Source of the DNA: Caenimonas sp. SL110
Lineage (GTDB): Bacteria; Pseudomonadota; Gammaproteobacteria; Burkholderiales; Burkholderiaceae_C
Direction of reading: 5' to 3'
Length of the DNA: 64,000 nucleotides
Assembly: GCF_001044395.1 (NCBI RefSeq)
Contig: NZ_JANU01000008.1
Coordinates: 47,861-111,860 of the forward strand
Below the pieces are notes generated by a model. It was given only the letters and a program-made list of their open reading frames with translations, did no database searches and had not been told where the DNA came from. This document shows positions 21,038-29,700 of the stretch, in pieces. Within the stretch, counting starts at the first letter, position 1. Each line of letters starts with the position of its first letter. The translations under genes and the position numbers were made by a program.

Positions 21038-21244
21038 ATGGACACATCGACCCTCTCCAGTACTGCAGGCCTTTCTATCGGCGGCCTCGAAACGGTCTAT
21101 GACCTGCTCGCCACCGCCATCGACGACGCCGGCCCCGAAAAATCCGAGCTGTTCCTCGTCAAGCTCGCGCTGCTGAACGCCAATGCGATCGGCGACGCGC
21201 AGCTGATTGCCCAACACATCGCCTCCGCATCGGCGGACCTTTGA
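21038..21244 (+). CDS. DUF2783-like small protein
   Basis: A 68-residue acidic, helical protein (LETVYDLLATAIDDAG...LALLNANAIGDAQLIAQHI) matching the DUF2783 pattern that often accompanies aromatic-degradation monooxygenases. It has no cysteines, signal peptide or membrane segment. The ATG at 21038 lies 11 bp after the monooxygenase stop and 20 bp before the VOC gene, in the same operon. It may be a small accessory subunit of the monooxygenase or of the VOC protein. The family call is from memory of the pattern. Confidence 0.65.
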   Translation: MDTSTLSSTAGLSIGGLETVYDLLATAIDDAGPEKSELFLVKLALLNANAIGDAQLIAQHIASASADL

Positions 21245-21264
21245 ACCCTTCGCAGGAGAACCCC

Positions 21265-21798
21265 ATGCTCGTCCAACAGATTCACCATGTCGCCTATCGT
21301 TGCCGCGATGCGAAGGAAACCGTCGAGTGGTACGGCAAGCACCTGGACATGGGCTTCGTGCTCGCCATCGCCGAAAACGAAGTGCCGTCGACCAAGGCAC
21401 CCGACCCCTACATGCACGTGTTCCTGGATGCCGGCAACGGCAATGTGCTGGCCTTCTTCGAACTGCCGGGCCAGCCCGAAATGGGCCGCGATGCCAACAC
21501 GCCCGAGTGGGTGCAGCACCTGGCGCTCAAGGTCGAGTCGGTCGACAAGCTGCTCGAAGCCAAGCGCAAGCTCGAAGCTGCGGGCATCGAGGTGCTGGGC
21601 CCGACCAACCACACGATCTTCAAGAGCATCTACTTCTTCGACCCGAACGGCCACCGCATCGAACTGGCCGCCAATTGCGGCACGCCCGAGATGCATCGCA
21701 AGCTTGACGAAGTGAAGTGGGAGATGCTCAATGAGTGGAGCCGGACCAAACGGGCTCCCCATCACGCAGCGTGGATGCACGACGGCAGCCACGCCTAG
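21265..21798 (+). CDS. VOC/glyoxalase-fold protein, possible ring-cleavage dioxygenase
   Basis: A 177-residue vicinal-oxygen-chelate protein with two beta-alpha-beta-beta-beta units: IHHVAYRCRDAKETVEWYGKHLDMGF at the start, then VQHLALKVESVDKLLEAKRKLEAAGIEV and a C-terminal YFFDPNGHRIELAANC. Candidate metal ligands are His near residue 6, His in QHLALKV and Glu in HRIELA, as in single-domain glyoxalase I or small extradiol dioxygenases. Between a hydroxylase and a fumarylacetoacetase it could open a dihydroxylated ring. AGGAGAA precedes the ATG at 21265. Glyoxalase-like detoxification remains possible. Confidence 0.75.
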   Translation: MLVQQIHHVAYRCRDAKETVEWYGKHLDMGFVLAIAENEVPSTKAPDPYMHVFLDAGNGNVLAFFELPGQPEMGRDANTPEWVQHLALKVESVDKLLEAKRKLEAAGIEVLGPTNHTIFKSIYFFDPNGHRIELAANCGTPEMHRKLDEVKWEMLNEWSRTKRAPHHAAWMHDGSHA

Positions 21799-21812
21799 CA
21801 GGAGGTTTGTCG

Positions 21813-23126
21813 ATGTTGAACGAAACACACGATCCGGCGCTTCGCAGCTGGGTGGCATCTGCCAACGAACCGGGCTGCGATTTCCCGATCCAGAACCTGC
21901 CGTTTGCCGTGTTCCGCCGCGCGGGCAGCGGCGAGAAATTTCGCGGTGGCGTGGCCATCGGCGACCAGATCTTCGATCTGGTGCAGCTCGCATCGACCGG
22001 CTTGCTCGAAGGCTGCGCCGCCGAGGCCGCGCAGGCTGGCGGCCAGGAGAAACTCAACGCGCTGATGGCCCTGGGCCCATCAGCCTGGTCGGCCCTGCGG
22101 CTGGCGCTATCGCGCATGCTGCGTGAGGACGCCGTGGGGCACGACTGGCTGTCGAGCTGCCTGGTGCCGCAATCGCAAGCCGAGTACGACGTGCCCGCGC
22201 GCATCGGCGACTACACCGATTTCTACACCTCGGTCTTTCACGCCACCAACATCGGCCGGCAGTTTCGCCCCGACAACCCGCTGCTGCCCAACTACAAGTG
22301 GGTGCCTATCGGCTACCACGGCCGCAGTTCCAGCATCGGCATTTCCGGCGAATCGTTTCACCGGCCTGTGGGTCAGACCATGCCTCCCGGTGCAACCACA
22401 CCGCAAGTGGTGCCGTCGCGCCGCCTGGACATCGAACTGGAGCTGGGCATCTTCATCGGTCCCGGCAATGCCAAGGGCACGCGCATCAGCATGGCCCAGG
22501 CAGACGATCATGTGTTCGGTATCTGCCTGCTCAACGACTGGTCGGCGCGCGACCTGCAAGGGTGGGAATACCAGCCGCTGGGTCCCTTTCTCTCCAAGAA
22601 CTTCGCATCCACCATTTCGCCGTGGGTGGTCACGCTCGAAGCGCTGGCGCCGTTTCGCACCACGTTCCATCGGGACGAATCGGACCCGCAGCCGCTACCC
22701 TATCTCGACTCGGCCGACAACCGCGCGAGCGGCGCATTCGACATCCAGCTGGATGTCCAGTTGCAGACCGACGCCATGCGGCGAGCGGCGCTTGCGGGTG
22801 CGTCCATCTGCCGCACCAGCTATCGCCATGCGTACTGGACGGTCGCGCAGATGGTGACCCATCACACGGTGAACGGCTGCAACCTGCAGCCGGGCGACCT
22901 GTTCGGCTCAGGAACGCTGTCGGGCCCTGGCGCAGGCGAAGCGGCAGCGCTGATCGAAATCACCACAGGCGGCAAGAACCCGATCACGCTGCCCAACGGC
23001 GAGAGCCGTACCTGGCTGGAAGACGGCGACTCGGTCACGCTGCGCGGCTGGTGCGAACGGCCCGGCGCCGCGCGCATCGGCTTTGGAGAATGCGTGGGCA
23101 CGGTACTGCCCGCCATCACGGCTTGA
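21813..23126 (+). CDS. fahA: Fumarylacetoacetase
   Basis: A 437-residue full-length fumarylacetoacetase, which splits fumarylacetoacetate to fumarate and acetoacetate at the end of homogentisate-type pathways. Seen: IGDYTDFYTSVFHATNIG with the metal-binding Asp and catalytic His, LDIELELGIFIG with two metal-binding Glu, LLNDWSARDLQGWEYQPLGPFLSKNFASTISPW with the third acidic ligand, and the C-terminal GDLFGSGTLSG...WLEDGDSVTLRG. The ATG at 21813 has GGAGG upstream. It is the last gene of the cluster. Homogentisate dioxygenase and maleylacetoacetate isomerase are not in the window, so the upstream chemistry may be a variant route. Confidence 0.9.
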   Translation: MLNETHDPALRSWVASANEPGCDFPIQNLPFAVFRRAGSGEKFRGGVAIGDQIFDLVQLASTGLLEGCAAEAAQAGGQEKLNALMALGPSAWSALRLALSRMLREDAVGHDWLSSCLVPQSQAEYDVPARIGDYTDFYTSVFHATNIGRQFRPDNPLLPNYKWVPIGYHGRSSSIGISGESFHRPVGQTMPPGATTPQVVPSRRLDIELELGIFIGPGNAKGTRISMAQADDHVFGICLLNDWSARDLQGWEYQPLGPFLSKNFASTISPWVVTLEALAPFRTTFHRDESDPQPLPYLDSADNRASGAFDIQLDVQLQTDAMRRAALAGASICRTSYRHAYWTVAQMVTHHTVNGCNLQPGDLFGSGTLSGPGAGEAAALIEITTGGKNPITLPNGESRTWLEDGDSVTLRGWCERPGAARIGFGECVGTVLPAITA

Positions 23127-23143
23127 CGCCGTGACCGCAGCTC

Positions 23144-23908
23144 TCACCGGCCCGCAGGCGCCGCACGGCGCGGCTGCGCCTGCAAGCGCTGGAACGCCTG
23201 GTCGACCAGGATCACGAACACGGCGCCGAAGGCCACGATCGACACCAGCACGGGCATCTGCAGCGAATTGACGAGTAGCGGTCCGGCAGGAAAGGCCTGC
23301 GGATTGGGGGTGGTGCAGATGAAGGTCGCAGCAGCCATGCCGGTGTAGTGCATCGCGCACACCGTACCGGCCATCGCGAGTGACGCGCCAATGCGTGCCA
23401 CCAGCGTGCGCACGACAAACGCCAGCCACAGCGCGGCAATGGCCGCCACGATGGCGATGACCACCGACAGCGCGACCGTGCCCACGGACCATTCGAAGCG
23501 GCCGCCAAAGCGCATGCCGTACATGCCCAGGTAGTGCATCACCACCACGCCGAAACCCAGCAGCACGCCTGCGCCCACGACGCGCGGCAGCGAGGGGCGC
23601 AGCGCCACCCACCACAGCGCAGCCGTGCTGCCGGCCACAGCGGCGACCAGCGACAGCAGCGTCTCGGGAATCGAGTAGCTCACACCCATGTCGATGTGGA
23701 CCGCGAGCATGCCGATGAAGTGCATCGACCACACGCCGATGCCGCCCAGGGCAACACCCGCGGTCAAGGCATTGATCACCTGCACCCGGCCGTTGCGGCC
23801 GACGATGAGGCTGGAAGCTGTGAGCGCCGCAAAGGCGCCGGCAGCGGCGATCACAAAAGACAGCACCACCATGCCGGGTGCGTATTCGGGTGTTATGACG
23901 AGGTTCAA
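23144..23908 (-). CDS. MHYT-domain membrane sensor protein
   Basis: A 254-residue integral membrane protein with about seven hydrophobic helices and three MHYT-type motifs: MHFIGM, MHYLGM and MHYTGM. MHYT domains are proposed metal-linked sensors of O2, CO or NO. Unlike most MHYT proteins there is no GGDEF, EAL or kinase output; the protein ends in a short basic tail (RLQAQPRRAAPAGR). The start is probably TTG at 23908 with GGAG ten bases upstream; ATG at 23872 is an alternative. It is convergent with fahA and followed upstream by the transglutaminase/DUF4399 pair on the same strand. Confidence 0.82.
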   Translation of the reverse strand: MNLVITPEYAPGMVVLSFVIAAAGAFAALTASSLIVGRNGRVQVINALTAGVALGGIGVWSMHFIGMLAVHIDMGVSYSIPETLLSLVAAVAGSTAALWWVALRPSLPRVVGAGVLLGFGVVVMHYLGMYGMRFGGRFEWSVGTVALSVVIAIVAAIAALWLAFVVRTLVARIGASLAMAGTVCAMHYTGMAAATFICTTPNPQAFPAGPLLVNSLQMPVLVSIVAFGAVFVILVDQAFQRLQAQPRRAAPAGR

Positions 23909-23945
23909 CGGAGTCTCCAGATTAATGAAATGGGGGTCACTGCAT

Positions 23946-24683
23946 TCACTGCATGGATTGCATGGCGCGAACTTGCGACACGCGGCGGTTCACGACGCGC
24001 GCGCCGACCTGGTACTTCAGCCAGCCGATCCAGCCGTGCTCGCGCATGTCGCTGGTGTTGCGGTAGAAGCCGGCCGGGTCATGGAAGGCACCGTAGGTCT
24101 CCAGCACGTCCTGCGGGTGGAATTGCTGCAGGCAATCGCCCTGTCCGTTCCAGTACCCGCTGGCGTCGGCCACGATGCCCCAGCCGCTGTCTTCGCCGGT
24201 CTCGCGCAGCATCTGCTTGGCACGCGCAAAGAGGATGGGGTCCACCACGTAGCCATCTGTGCTTTGCCAGTTGCTGCCCACCAGCACCTGGCCGATCGCG
24301 TGCGGCATGGCGTCCGGTGCCTCAGGAAGAATGCCCGCGAGAAAACGGGTGCGCACGCTCACGAACAACAGACGGGCCGGCAGGCCCGCCGCGCGGCACA
24401 GCGCCGTGAAGAGCACGCCCTTGGAGTGACAGTCGCCTCCGCCGGCGCGCAGCACTTCGCTGGCGCGTACGGCGCTGCCGTCGGCAGACGCTGCAAACGG
24501 CATGCGGCGCACGAAATCATGGATGGCGGCGGCACGCGCGGCATAGGACTGTTTGGCCTGGGTGAGTTTCTGCGCGGTGATACGCAGCTTCACATCGGAG
24601 AAATCAAGCTGCGCGGTCTCCAGAAGGCATTGCGAAGCGGGGAGCCAGGCCGCAGGTGGGGTGGACATCTGCATGACGCTCAC
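23946..24683 (-). CDS. Transglutaminase-like cysteine peptidase-fold protein
   Basis: A 245-residue protein of the transglutaminase-like superfamily with a plausible catalytic triad: Cys in [23 protein letters not shown], His in [12 protein letters not shown] and Asp in STDGYVVDP. There is no signal peptide, so it is probably cytoplasmic. The GTG at 24683 overlaps the stop of the DUF4399 gene (GTGA), supporting this start over the in-frame ATGs at 24674 and 24668. Such domains act as proteases or amidases; the substrate is unknown. Confidence 0.78.
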   Translation of the reverse strand: MSVMQMSTPPAAWLPASQCLLETAQLDFSDVKLRITAQKLTQAKQSYAARAAAIHDFVRRMPFAASADGSAVRASEVLRAGGGDCHSKGVLFTALCRAAGLPARLLFVSVRTRFLAGILPEAPDAMPHAIGQVLVGSNWQSTDGYVVDPILFARAKQMLRETGEDSGWGIVADASGYWNGQGDCLQQFHPQDVLETYGAFHDPAGFYRNTSDMREHGWIGWLKYQVGARVVNRRVSQVRAMQSMQ

Positions 24684-25558
24684 TTCTGTGCGACCTTCAA
24701 GGGCAGGGCCACAGCCGGACGCGACGCAGCGCGCCCACTGTCAACCCGCACACGGCTGGCCGGGCCTTCGGCCATCACGCGGCCGTCGATGTTGTTGATC
24801 AAGGCCAGGCGCAGCGTGTAGTCGCCCGCAGGCGGCTCCACCCAGGTCTCTGTTTGTCCGGCGGTGAAGTTCACCACTTCGGCATTGCCGCCCTTGCGCT
24901 CCAGCGTCAGCCGGAAGTGGCCCGTGCCCGCCACCTTGGGCGCCTGGTTGGAAACGTTCAGTCCGCTCGCGTGGAACATCACGCGAAACGCATCGCGCAC
25001 CACCGCGCCATCGGCGGGGCTGAGCAGTGCAACGCCAGGGGCGCCCTGCACGGTGGCCGCAGTCGTGGCCGGGTTCTGCTTGCGCACGGTGACTCGGATC
25101 GGCTTGCTGTAGACGAAGAAAGGGATGTGGCCCTGGTCGGCCAGCAGGAGGTTGAGGGTGTAGGTGCCGGGCTTGAGGTTGAGCACGGTTTCCATCTGGC
25201 CCTTGCCGAAGTGGATGTACTGGTCGGTAAACGGCAACGGCTTCTTGAAGTCCATCGGCAGCGGCTGGTTGACCAGCAGGTGATGGTGGCCCGCGCGCCC
25301 GGCTGTCTGGCCGGCCGGCACCAGGCCGCGCATGGACAGGCCGAACTTCACGACAAAAGGCGCGTCGACGACGTCGCCGTCGCTCAGGTTGGTGAAGTGC
25401 GCGGCGGGCTGCAGGTTGGGCGGCGGCACAACCCACGGATGCACCGGCAGTTCGGCATCGGCGGCTGCGGGCGCCTTGCTGGCGACATTGGCAGCGGTGG
25501 CAACGTTGAGGGAAAGAAACGCCGCGATGGCGACGAGTTGGAGGCGGAGGTACTGCAT
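24680..25558 (-). CDS. Secreted DUF4399 protein with two repeated domains
   Basis: A 292-residue exported protein. The signal peptide [22 protein letters not shown] is clear. Two beta-sandwich repeats follow: the first with [21 protein letters not shown]...[14 protein letters not shown], the DUF4399 His-rich hallmark, and [20 protein letters not shown]; the second with [17 protein letters not shown]...[13 protein letters not shown] and [18 protein letters not shown]. The second copy has lost the HHH cluster. The His cluster may bind metal. It is transcribed divergently from a MerR gene and coupled to the transglutaminase-like gene. Confidence 0.8.
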   Translation of the reverse strand: MQYLRLQLVAIAAFLSLNVATAANVASKAPAAADAELPVHPWVVPPPNLQPAAHFTNLSDGDVVDAPFVVKFGLSMRGLVPAGQTAGRAGHHHLLVNQPLPMDFKKPLPFTDQYIHFGKGQMETVLNLKPGTYTLNLLLADQGHIPFFVYSKPIRVTVRKQNPATTAATVQGAPGVALLSPADGAVVRDAFRVMFHASGLNVSNQAPKVAGTGHFRLTLERKGGNAEVVNFTAGQTETWVEPPAGDYTLRLALINNIDGRVMAEGPASRVRVDSGRAASRPAVALPLKVAQK

Positions 25559-25568
25559 AAATAACCTT

Positions 25569-25644
25569 GTTCTGTAGGTTTAGTAGATAATCGGTGCGTG
25601 TTTGGTGTAGCTAATGTCCATGATTTGCAACCAAACGTCAGAAC
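25569..25644. promoter_or_regulatory. Divergent promoter region with candidate MerR operator
   Basis: GTTCTGTAGGTTT (25569-25581) and AAACGTCAGAAC (25633-25644) form an imperfect inverted repeat around an unusually AT-rich segment with AGATAATC. It sits between the DUF4399 gene and the MerR gene, where a MerR-family protein would control both. Confidence 0.35.
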
Positions 25645-25682
25645 AGTTACGCTATATGGCAGCCCATCCACAGACTAAAGCT

Positions 25683-26756
25683 ATGCAATATCTACACGAC
25701 GAACACCAGGGCCAGCCTTCCGATGCCAACGGCGACGGCGAAGCCGACTCCCCCGCCGGCAGCTACCGCATCGGCGGGGTGTCACGCCTGACGGGCGTGC
25801 CGGTGACGACACTTCGCGTGTGGGAGACGCGGCACGCGGCGTTCAGCCCTTCCAAGAGCACCGGACGCCACCGCCTGTACACCGAGGTTGACGTGATGCG
25901 CGCGCGAATCCTGCGTCAGCTCACGGTCGCCGGGCATAGCCTGGGCGGCATCGCGCGGCTACCCCTGTCAGAGTTGCAGCGCCGGCTCACCGGATCGCGT
26001 TCGGCCGAGGCGACCGCTACGGTCTCCCCGATGAAATCGGTGTCGCTGGTGGTCGTGGGCGAGGCCGTCGCCGCGCGCATGAACGCGGCAGGCTGGAGTC
26101 AGCACTACCGGGGGCAGGCGCCGCAGGTCAGCCATGTATTTGCCGATCTGGCATCGGCCGCCGAGGCCGCCGACAGCGGGCAATTGCAGCATTGCGACAT
26201 CCTTGTGGCGCGCCTCAATGCGATCCAGCGAAGCACGGCCGCCGAACTTGCCGATGCGCTCGCCCGTATCCGGGCAAACCACACGATCGTGCTGTACAAC
26301 TTCGCGGCCGAACCCGTGCTGGAGGCGATGCGCGCCGACGGCATGATCCTGCGGCGCGAGCCGGTGTCGGACGCCGAACTGGTGGAAGTGATCCGCTCGG
26401 TCACGGTGGTCGACACCACCGAATCCGCGCCGGCATTCGGGCCGGGCGCAACGGTGCCGCCGCGCCGCTACTCTGATTCGGAACTTGCCAGGATCGCGTC
26501 CTCACCGACGCCCATCCTGTGCGAATGCCCGCGCCATATCGCCGACCTGATCAGCCAGCTCACCAGCTTTGAGGACTACAGCCGGCAGTGCCTGGACACC
26601 AGCCCCGAAGACGCCAGCATCCACGCCTACCTCCGATCGATTTCAGGATCGGCGCGCGCGCTGTTCGAGCACGCGCTGCAGCGTGTCATGCAGCATGCGC
26701 AGGCGTCGCCCGAAGGCGGCGCGCTGCATCAGCTACAGGATCAACGAGGCGGCTGA
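25683..26756 (+). CDS. MerR family transcriptional regulator with unidentified C-terminal sensor domain
   Basis: A 357-residue regulator. The N-terminal MerR HTH is clear: YRIGGVSRLTGVPVTTLRVWETRHAAFSPSKSTGRHRLYTEVDVMRARILRQLTVAGHSLGGIA. The C-terminal 250 residues have the size and layout of a LitR/CarH-type sensor half, but no cobalamin-binding DxHxxG is visible, so B12 sensing is not supported. I favour the ATG at 25683: the 23 upstream codons of the longer ORF from 25614 have only about half G/C at third positions, unlike the rest of the gene. It likely regulates the divergent DUF4399/transglutaminase/MHYT group. The 3' end overlaps the convergent repeat-protein gene by 24 bp. Confidence 0.82.
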   Translation: MQYLHDEHQGQPSDANGDGEADSPAGSYRIGGVSRLTGVPVTTLRVWETRHAAFSPSKSTGRHRLYTEVDVMRARILRQLTVAGHSLGGIARLPLSELQRRLTGSRSAEATATVSPMKSVSLVVVGEAVAARMNAAGWSQHYRGQAPQVSHVFADLASAAEAADSGQLQHCDILVARLNAIQRSTAAELADALARIRANHTIVLYNFAAEPVLEAMRADGMILRREPVSDAELVEVIRSVTVVDTTESAPAFGPGATVPPRRYSDSELARIASSPTPILCECPRHIADLISQLTSFEDYSRQCLDTSPEDASIHAYLRSISGSARALFEHALQRVMQHAQASPEGGALHQLQDQRGG

Positions 26757-29700
26757 AAGGCTGGACACACCGGCCAGTTCGACGGCGAACTCGGCGTCGG
26801 AATCCGCATCGATGCTGCCGTAGAGCATGTGGGACGCGGCGTCGAACCTCAGCTGGCCGGTAGCATGCGAACTGCTAAAACTTGCCGAGCCGATAAAGGT
26901 GAACGCCTGGTTGCCTGAGACGGCGGTGTTCGCGTCGATACCCTGCAGGTCAATCATGTCGCCTTCAGCGGCCATGAAGTCCAGGATGACGTCGAACAAA
27001 CCGGGGCCGGGCATCGAATCGCCCGCGGTTGTATAGATGAAGTGATCAGCCCCTGCCCCGCCCCACAGCGAATCCGCACCGGCCATGCCGTCCAGCCTGT
27101 TGCCCGCGTCGTTGCCTTGAAGGCTGTTGTTCAACTCGTTGCCGCGCGCCAGAATCGCGCCGCCAACCAGGGTCAGGTTCTCGACGTTGGGGTCGAGCTT
27201 CCAGGAGACCGATGCAATCACCCGGTCAGTGCCCTCGTCCAGCCCCTCGAAAACCTTGTCCTTGTGGAAGTCGACGTAGTAGGTGTCGTCACCCAGGCCA
27301 CCGTACAGCGCGTCGTTCGCCTCCAGCCCGTAGATCTGGTCGTCGCCCGTTGCCCCGACCAGGTTGTCCGGATCCGGCGTGCCCATCAATATCAGGCCTT
27401 CCTCGCGGATGGTCACGTCCAGAGTCTCGGAGCGCCAGCTGGAGTTGCCGGCAGCATCGGTAGACACGACGCTCACCGAATGGATGCCGACGGACAAGGC
27501 CGAGCTGGTGATGGACCAGGTCCCGCCCGTGGCCACGTCCGTTCCCAGGACGGTGGTGCCATCGGTGTCGTACAGCGTCACTGTCGAGTTGGCTTCGGCA
27601 ATGCCCCAGAACGACGGGGTGGTGTCCGACGTGATGTCGTCAGACGACGAGATGCCGTCGTCGCTGGTTTCCTTCAGGTCCGGCGCGTCCGGCCTGAAGG
27701 GTCGCGTGGTGTCGATGACCAGCGCCTCGTTCGCGCCCAGCGAACCTGCCGCGCCCGGTGTCGGCAGCGTGAGGTCTGCGTCGTTGTCGTCCGAATCCGT
27801 GATCGACCCGCCATTGAGCACCAGGGCTGCCGCGCTCCAGTAGTCCAGGTCGGCGCTGGTATCTCCTGGCTGCACCGTGTAGGTGAACGTCAACGTGCTG
27901 GTGCCGCTGCCGCTGGCGTAATTGATGGTGCGGTCGGTGCCACCGGTCTCCAGTGTCAGCTGCGGGGTGCCGCTCACCATGACGTCCTCGCTGAACTGGA
28001 CCTGGAGGCTGATCACGTCGCCTGCGTTGTAGTAACCGTTGGCGGTGGTCGAACTCACGCCGACAACGATGGGCGAGTCGGGAATCACGGTGTCGATCAC
28101 CAGGGCTTCATTGGCGGCCAGCGAATTGGCATCGCCGGGCGCGGCCAGGGCCAATGCGGCGCTGTTGCCCGCGTCGTCTGCGATCGTGCCGCCGTTCAGG
28201 CTCAGTGCGGACGTGCCCAGGTAGTCCAGGTCCAGGCTCGCGTCGCCGGCCTGCACGGTGTAGGTGAAGGTCAGCGTATCGGTGCCGCTGCCGCTCGCGT
28301 AATCGACGGTGCGGTCGGTGCTGCCGCTCTCCAGGGTCAGCTGAGGCGTCCCGGTGACAACCACGCCCTCGGTGAACTGGACCTGTATGGAGATCGTGTC
28401 GCCAGTCCGGTAGGTGCCGGCCGCAGAAGTGGAAGACACGCCCGCCACCGTCGGCTGAACGCCATCGATGACCAGGTCACGGTTCGCACCCAATGACCCG
28501 GCGGCACCAGGGCTGGGCAGCGTGAGGACTGCGTCATTACCGGCAGCATCGGTGACTGCGCCTGCGTTCAGGCTCAATGCCGCCGTGCCGATGTAGTCCA
28601 GGTCGGCAGCCGTGTCGCCTGCCTGCACCGTGTAGGTGAAGGTCAGCGTGTCGGTGCCGCTGCCGCTCGCGTAATCGACCGTGCGGTCGGTGCCACCGGT
28701 CTCCAGCGTGAGCTGCGGGGTACCGCTCACGGTGACCGCCTCGCTGAAACTGACCTGGACACTGATCACATCGCCGATTTTGTAGGTGCCGTTGTCAGTG
28801 GTCGAATTCACTGCGTTCACCACCGGAGCGCCCGTGTCGATCACGATGCTTTCATTGGCGCCCAGCGAGTTCGCGGCGCCGGGCTCCGGCAAGGCCAGAA
28901 CAGCGCTGTTGCCCGCTGCATCCTCGATCGCGCCGCCATTGAAGGCCAGCGCGGATGCGCTCAGGTAGTCCAGGTCCAGGCTGGTGTCGCCCGCTTGTAC
29001 CGTGTAGGTGAATGTGAGCGTGTCCGTGCCGCTGCCGCTTGCGTAGTCGATCGCGCGGTCGGTGCCACCGGTCTCCAGCGTCAGCTGCGGCGTGCCCGTC
29101 ACAAAGACGGCTTCGGTGAACGTGATTTGGATGGAGATCGTGTCACCGGCCTTGTAGCTGCCCGCCGGTGAGGTGGAAGCCACGCCGGCGACTGTGGGCT
29201 GGATACCGTCGATCACATAGTCGCAGTTGTCACCCAGCGATCCCGAAGCGCCGGGCCGAGCCAGTTCAGTCACCAGTTCGTTGCCGGCCACGTCGGTGAC
29301 CCGGCCGCCGATCACCACGAATGCCGCGCTGCTCAGGTAGTCCAGGTCATGGCTGCTGTCACCCGGCTGGACCGTGTAGGCAAACTCCAGCGTGCTGTAA
29401 AGCGTGCCGTCCCCAGGGCCGCGCGGCACGTTGGTGAAGTCGAAGACCCGGGCGTTGATGCAGGTTTCCAGCCAGAGCCGCGAACCCGGACCGAGCTCGA
29501 CAGGTTCGCTCAACGTGACGACGATCGTGATCACGTCGCCGATGCCGTAAATGCCATCTTCGTTCAGCCCGTCCACGCTGATGACGGTGGGCGCCGTGGT
29601 GTCGATGACCAGCGCCTTGTTTGCGCCCAAAGAACCTGCGGCACCGGGACTGGGCAGATCCAGCACAGCGTCATTGCCGCCAGCGTCGCGGATCGTTGCG

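Noticed and set aside
25614..25682. N-terminal extension of the MerR gene
   Set aside because: Third-codon G/C drops to about half and candidate operator sequence overlaps it, so it is more likely leader DNA.
27042..28496. 484-codon plus-strand open frame opposite the RTX repeat gene
   Set aside because: It is the antisense of GC-rich tandem repeats; its protein is itself repetitive and has no domain, while the minus-strand frame encodes clear Ig-like and RTX domains.
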